Made by a program: the position numbers and the translations under genes. From Lutibacter sp. (GTDB lineage: Bacteria > Bacteroidota > Bacteroidia > Flavobacteriales > Flavobacteriaceae), in the NCBI GenBank assembly GCA_002733285.1, contig NVVE01000009.1:41286-48590 (forward strand): a stretch of 7,305 bases of DNA, in the 5' to 3' direction. Shown in pieces: positions 5,799-7,305 of the stretch. The notes under the pieces are model-generated. The model did not search any database and was not told the DNA's origin. It saw nothing but the letters and a program-made list of their open reading frames with translations. Within the stretch, counting starts at the first letter, position 1. Each line of letters starts with the position of its first letter.

Positions 5799-7151
5799 TT
5801 ATTTGGGAGGTAACAGTAAGTTTTTTAATTTAAAATGGTATTCATAATTTTTACCATTTCTTTCAATTACTAAACTTATTCTCTTATTTTCTTTTTGATA
5901 AAACTTTTCAACTATCTCTCCAAGTTTTAAATTGTAAGTATATTGTCCATTTATCTTTATTACAATATCATTTACTTCTAAGCCTGCATGATATGCCGGT
6001 GACCCTTTTCTAATTTTAAATATTTTATAGGTAGGCTTAAAACTATAATTATAATCTAAAATAATTCTATTTTGTAAAGTATTTTCTTGATTATTATTAA
6101 AGTTACCACTTGAAAAATCTTGTTCTAACACAAATAACTTACCATTGTACACCAATTCAATACCACTCATATTATACTTAAAAGGATCTTTAAATGAACT
6201 ACCTTTTTTAAGTGTTATTTTACTTCCTTTATAGTCAAAAGTAACTGTAAATCTTTTTAAAATAGTAGCTCCTATACTTCCATTTCGTTCTTTAAATTTA
6301 AGCGCATTTGCAATAGATGAAGAATCTGGAAATGAAACTGTAAGGTTTTTTAATTCGAATTTTCCAATGACTAATCCTTTAATAATTGATCTTTTACCAT
6401 GAATTGCTCCACTTAAACCCTCTCCTAGAAAATCATAAAAAAACTGTTTAGGCACTATTATTTCGGGTTTGCTATTTTCAAACAACCACATGGCATCACT
6501 TCCTCCTGAATCAATTAATAATTTAACAGGTGTTATTTTATCTGAGCTTTCATTTATCCTCACACCAACATTAATATAAGGTTTTAACCTATTAAATTCT
6601 AAGTTAAATGTTTCACATCTTTTACATAGTTTATACTCATAACTATCAGAATTATAAAAAGTTATTCTTTTTGTTCCATAATTAATTTTAACAATAAAAT
6701 CTTTTAAAATCTCATAACCAATAATACCATGAATTGTAATCCCAAGTTTAGCCGACAAATCAAAACTCTCATCAAAAATTATGTATAAATTTTGGTTTGC
6801 ACCAATTATGTTCCTAAATTTGAAGTTGTTTCCCTTAGATAAAATTGCATCAATTGCATCATTACTCCCCAATCCTTTTAACTTAATTTTTTTAGCATTA
6901 TTAAGCTTTAAAGAATCTTTATTCTGAATATTAAACAAAATTGTTATTCCAACTCCTGAATCAAGAATAAAATTTAATTCTTTCCCATTTACTTCCATAG
7001 GAATAACAATTAAATTATTAATTAATTTAAAAGAAATGGATTGTTTTTTAGCATTATTAATTAACTTAAAATTACTCTGAGCATCGATACCTGTAGCCCA
7101 AAATAGTATAAGTATTGAAATAATTATATTGCTGAATATACGTTTCAACAT
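5799..7151 (-). CDS. Exported aspartic-protease-like protein with PDZ domain
   Basis: This 450-residue protein begins with a signal peptide (basic LKR, hydrophobic core to about residue 20, likely cleavage near Ala24-Gln25), so it should act in the periplasm or at the envelope. Two retropepsin-like lobes follow. Lobe 1 (about 40-165) has the catalytic-type motif ILDSG (62-66) and the partner strand HGIIGYEIL (141-149). Lobe 2 (about 190-316) has LIDSGGSD (212-219) and NGSIGATIL (290-298). Each lobe has one Asp in DSG, as in pepsin-like enzymes where two lobes on one chain form the site. A C-terminal PDZ domain (about 362-440) has GSPAYHAGL (383-391) and NDIVIKING (394-402). A CKRC pair (176-179) links the lobes. 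Substrate is unknown, and proteolysis is inferred. The ATG at 7151 is clear, followed at once by the signal peptide. It is transcribed alone, convergent with lipA. I see no exact TAnnTTTG upstream. Confidence 0.88.
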   Translation of the reverse strand: MLKRIFSNIIISILILFWATGIDAQSNFKLINNAKKQSISFKLINNLIVIPMEVNGKELNFILDSGVGITILFNIQNKDSLKLNNAKKIKLKGLGSNDAIDAILSKGNNFKFRNIIGANQNLYIIFDESFDLSAKLGITIHGIIGYEILKDFIVKINYGTKRITFYNSDSYEYKLCKRCETFNLEFNRLKPYINVGVRINESSDKITPVKLLIDSGGSDAMWLFENSKPEIIVPKQFFYDFLGEGLSGAIHGKRSIIKGLVIGKFELKNLTVSFPDSSSIANALKFKERNGSIGATILKRFTVTFDYKGSKITLKKGSSFKDPFKYNMSGIELVYNGKLFVLEQDFSSGNFNNNQENTLQNRIILDYNYSFKPTYKIFKIRKGSPAYHAGLEVNDIVIKINGQYTYNLKLGEIVEKFYQKENKRISLVIERNGKNYEYHFKLKNLLLPPK

Positions 7152-7269
7152 TTAATAAGTATTAATTTTTATTGTAAACTACAAAAACAAGCACATATAA
7201 CACAATATTTATGAGAATTCTAACCATTAACAAATCAATTAAAAATACAAATTATTAAAATTAATTTCG

Positions 7270-7277
7270 CAATTTTG
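7270..7277 (+). promoter_or_regulatory. Weak possible rightward promoter at window edge
   Basis: CAATTTTG differs from TAnnTTTG at one position, and start-site spacing would put a leader in the last 25 bases, pointing to a gene beyond the window. No -33 box is visible. Otherwise the 154 bp from 7152 to 7305 is AT-rich and shows no gene or strong structure. Confidence 0.2.
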
Positions 7278-7305
7278 TCTTCTAATATTTTTTAATAAAA
7301 ATAAC

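Overview
The window is AT-rich (roughly 30% GC) and looks like a chromosomal segment from a member of the Bacteroidota, most likely a flavobacterium. The evidence is: Bacteroidota-type promoter elements (TAnnTTTG) just upstream of genes, no convincing Shine-Dalgarno sequences, A-rich start-codon contexts, and protein sequences that resemble the flavobacterial forms of these families. I see no mobile element, CRISPR array, tRNA or rRNA.

Layout, left to right. (1) 19-2127 (+): an EF-G paralogue of the EF-G2 type. It departs from canonical GTPase motifs and has an extra segment in domain IV. A strong hairpin terminator ends it. (2) 2128-2476: a 349-bp non-coding gap. It holds that terminator, a 104-bp imperfect palindrome (2194-2297) with a good Bacteroidota promoter reading leftward into it, and a rightward promoter for the next gene. 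(3) 2477-2662 (+): a 61-residue, one-helix, four-cysteine membrane protein that I read as NqrM, a maturation factor for the Na+-pumping NADH:quinone oxidoreductase. (4) 2860-3420 and 3423-4652 (+): an ECF-type sigma factor and a non-canonical Nramp-family transporter, 2 bp apart, both apparently starting at TTG. (5) 4688-5554 (+): lipoyl synthase, lipA, with its own promoter in the 35-bp gap before it. (6) 5555-5798: a convergent intergenic region with a bidirectional terminator. (7) 5799-7151 (-): an exported protein with two aspartic-protease-like lobes and a C-terminal PDZ domain. The last 154 bp is non-coding, with one weak possible rightward promoter.

How the genes may fit together. NqrM (reported to help supply iron to Na+-NQR), a metal-transporter-family protein and LipA (two [4Fe-4S] clusters) share a metallocofactor and respiratory-metabolism theme. 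The sigma factor probably forms a transcription unit with the transporter. These are conventional chromosomal genes. I do not see a clear new multi-gene system. The least explained items are the palindrome and putative leftward transcript at 2188-2330, the loss of the Nramp metal-binding motifs, and the EF-G paralogue that probably does not hydrolyse GTP normally.
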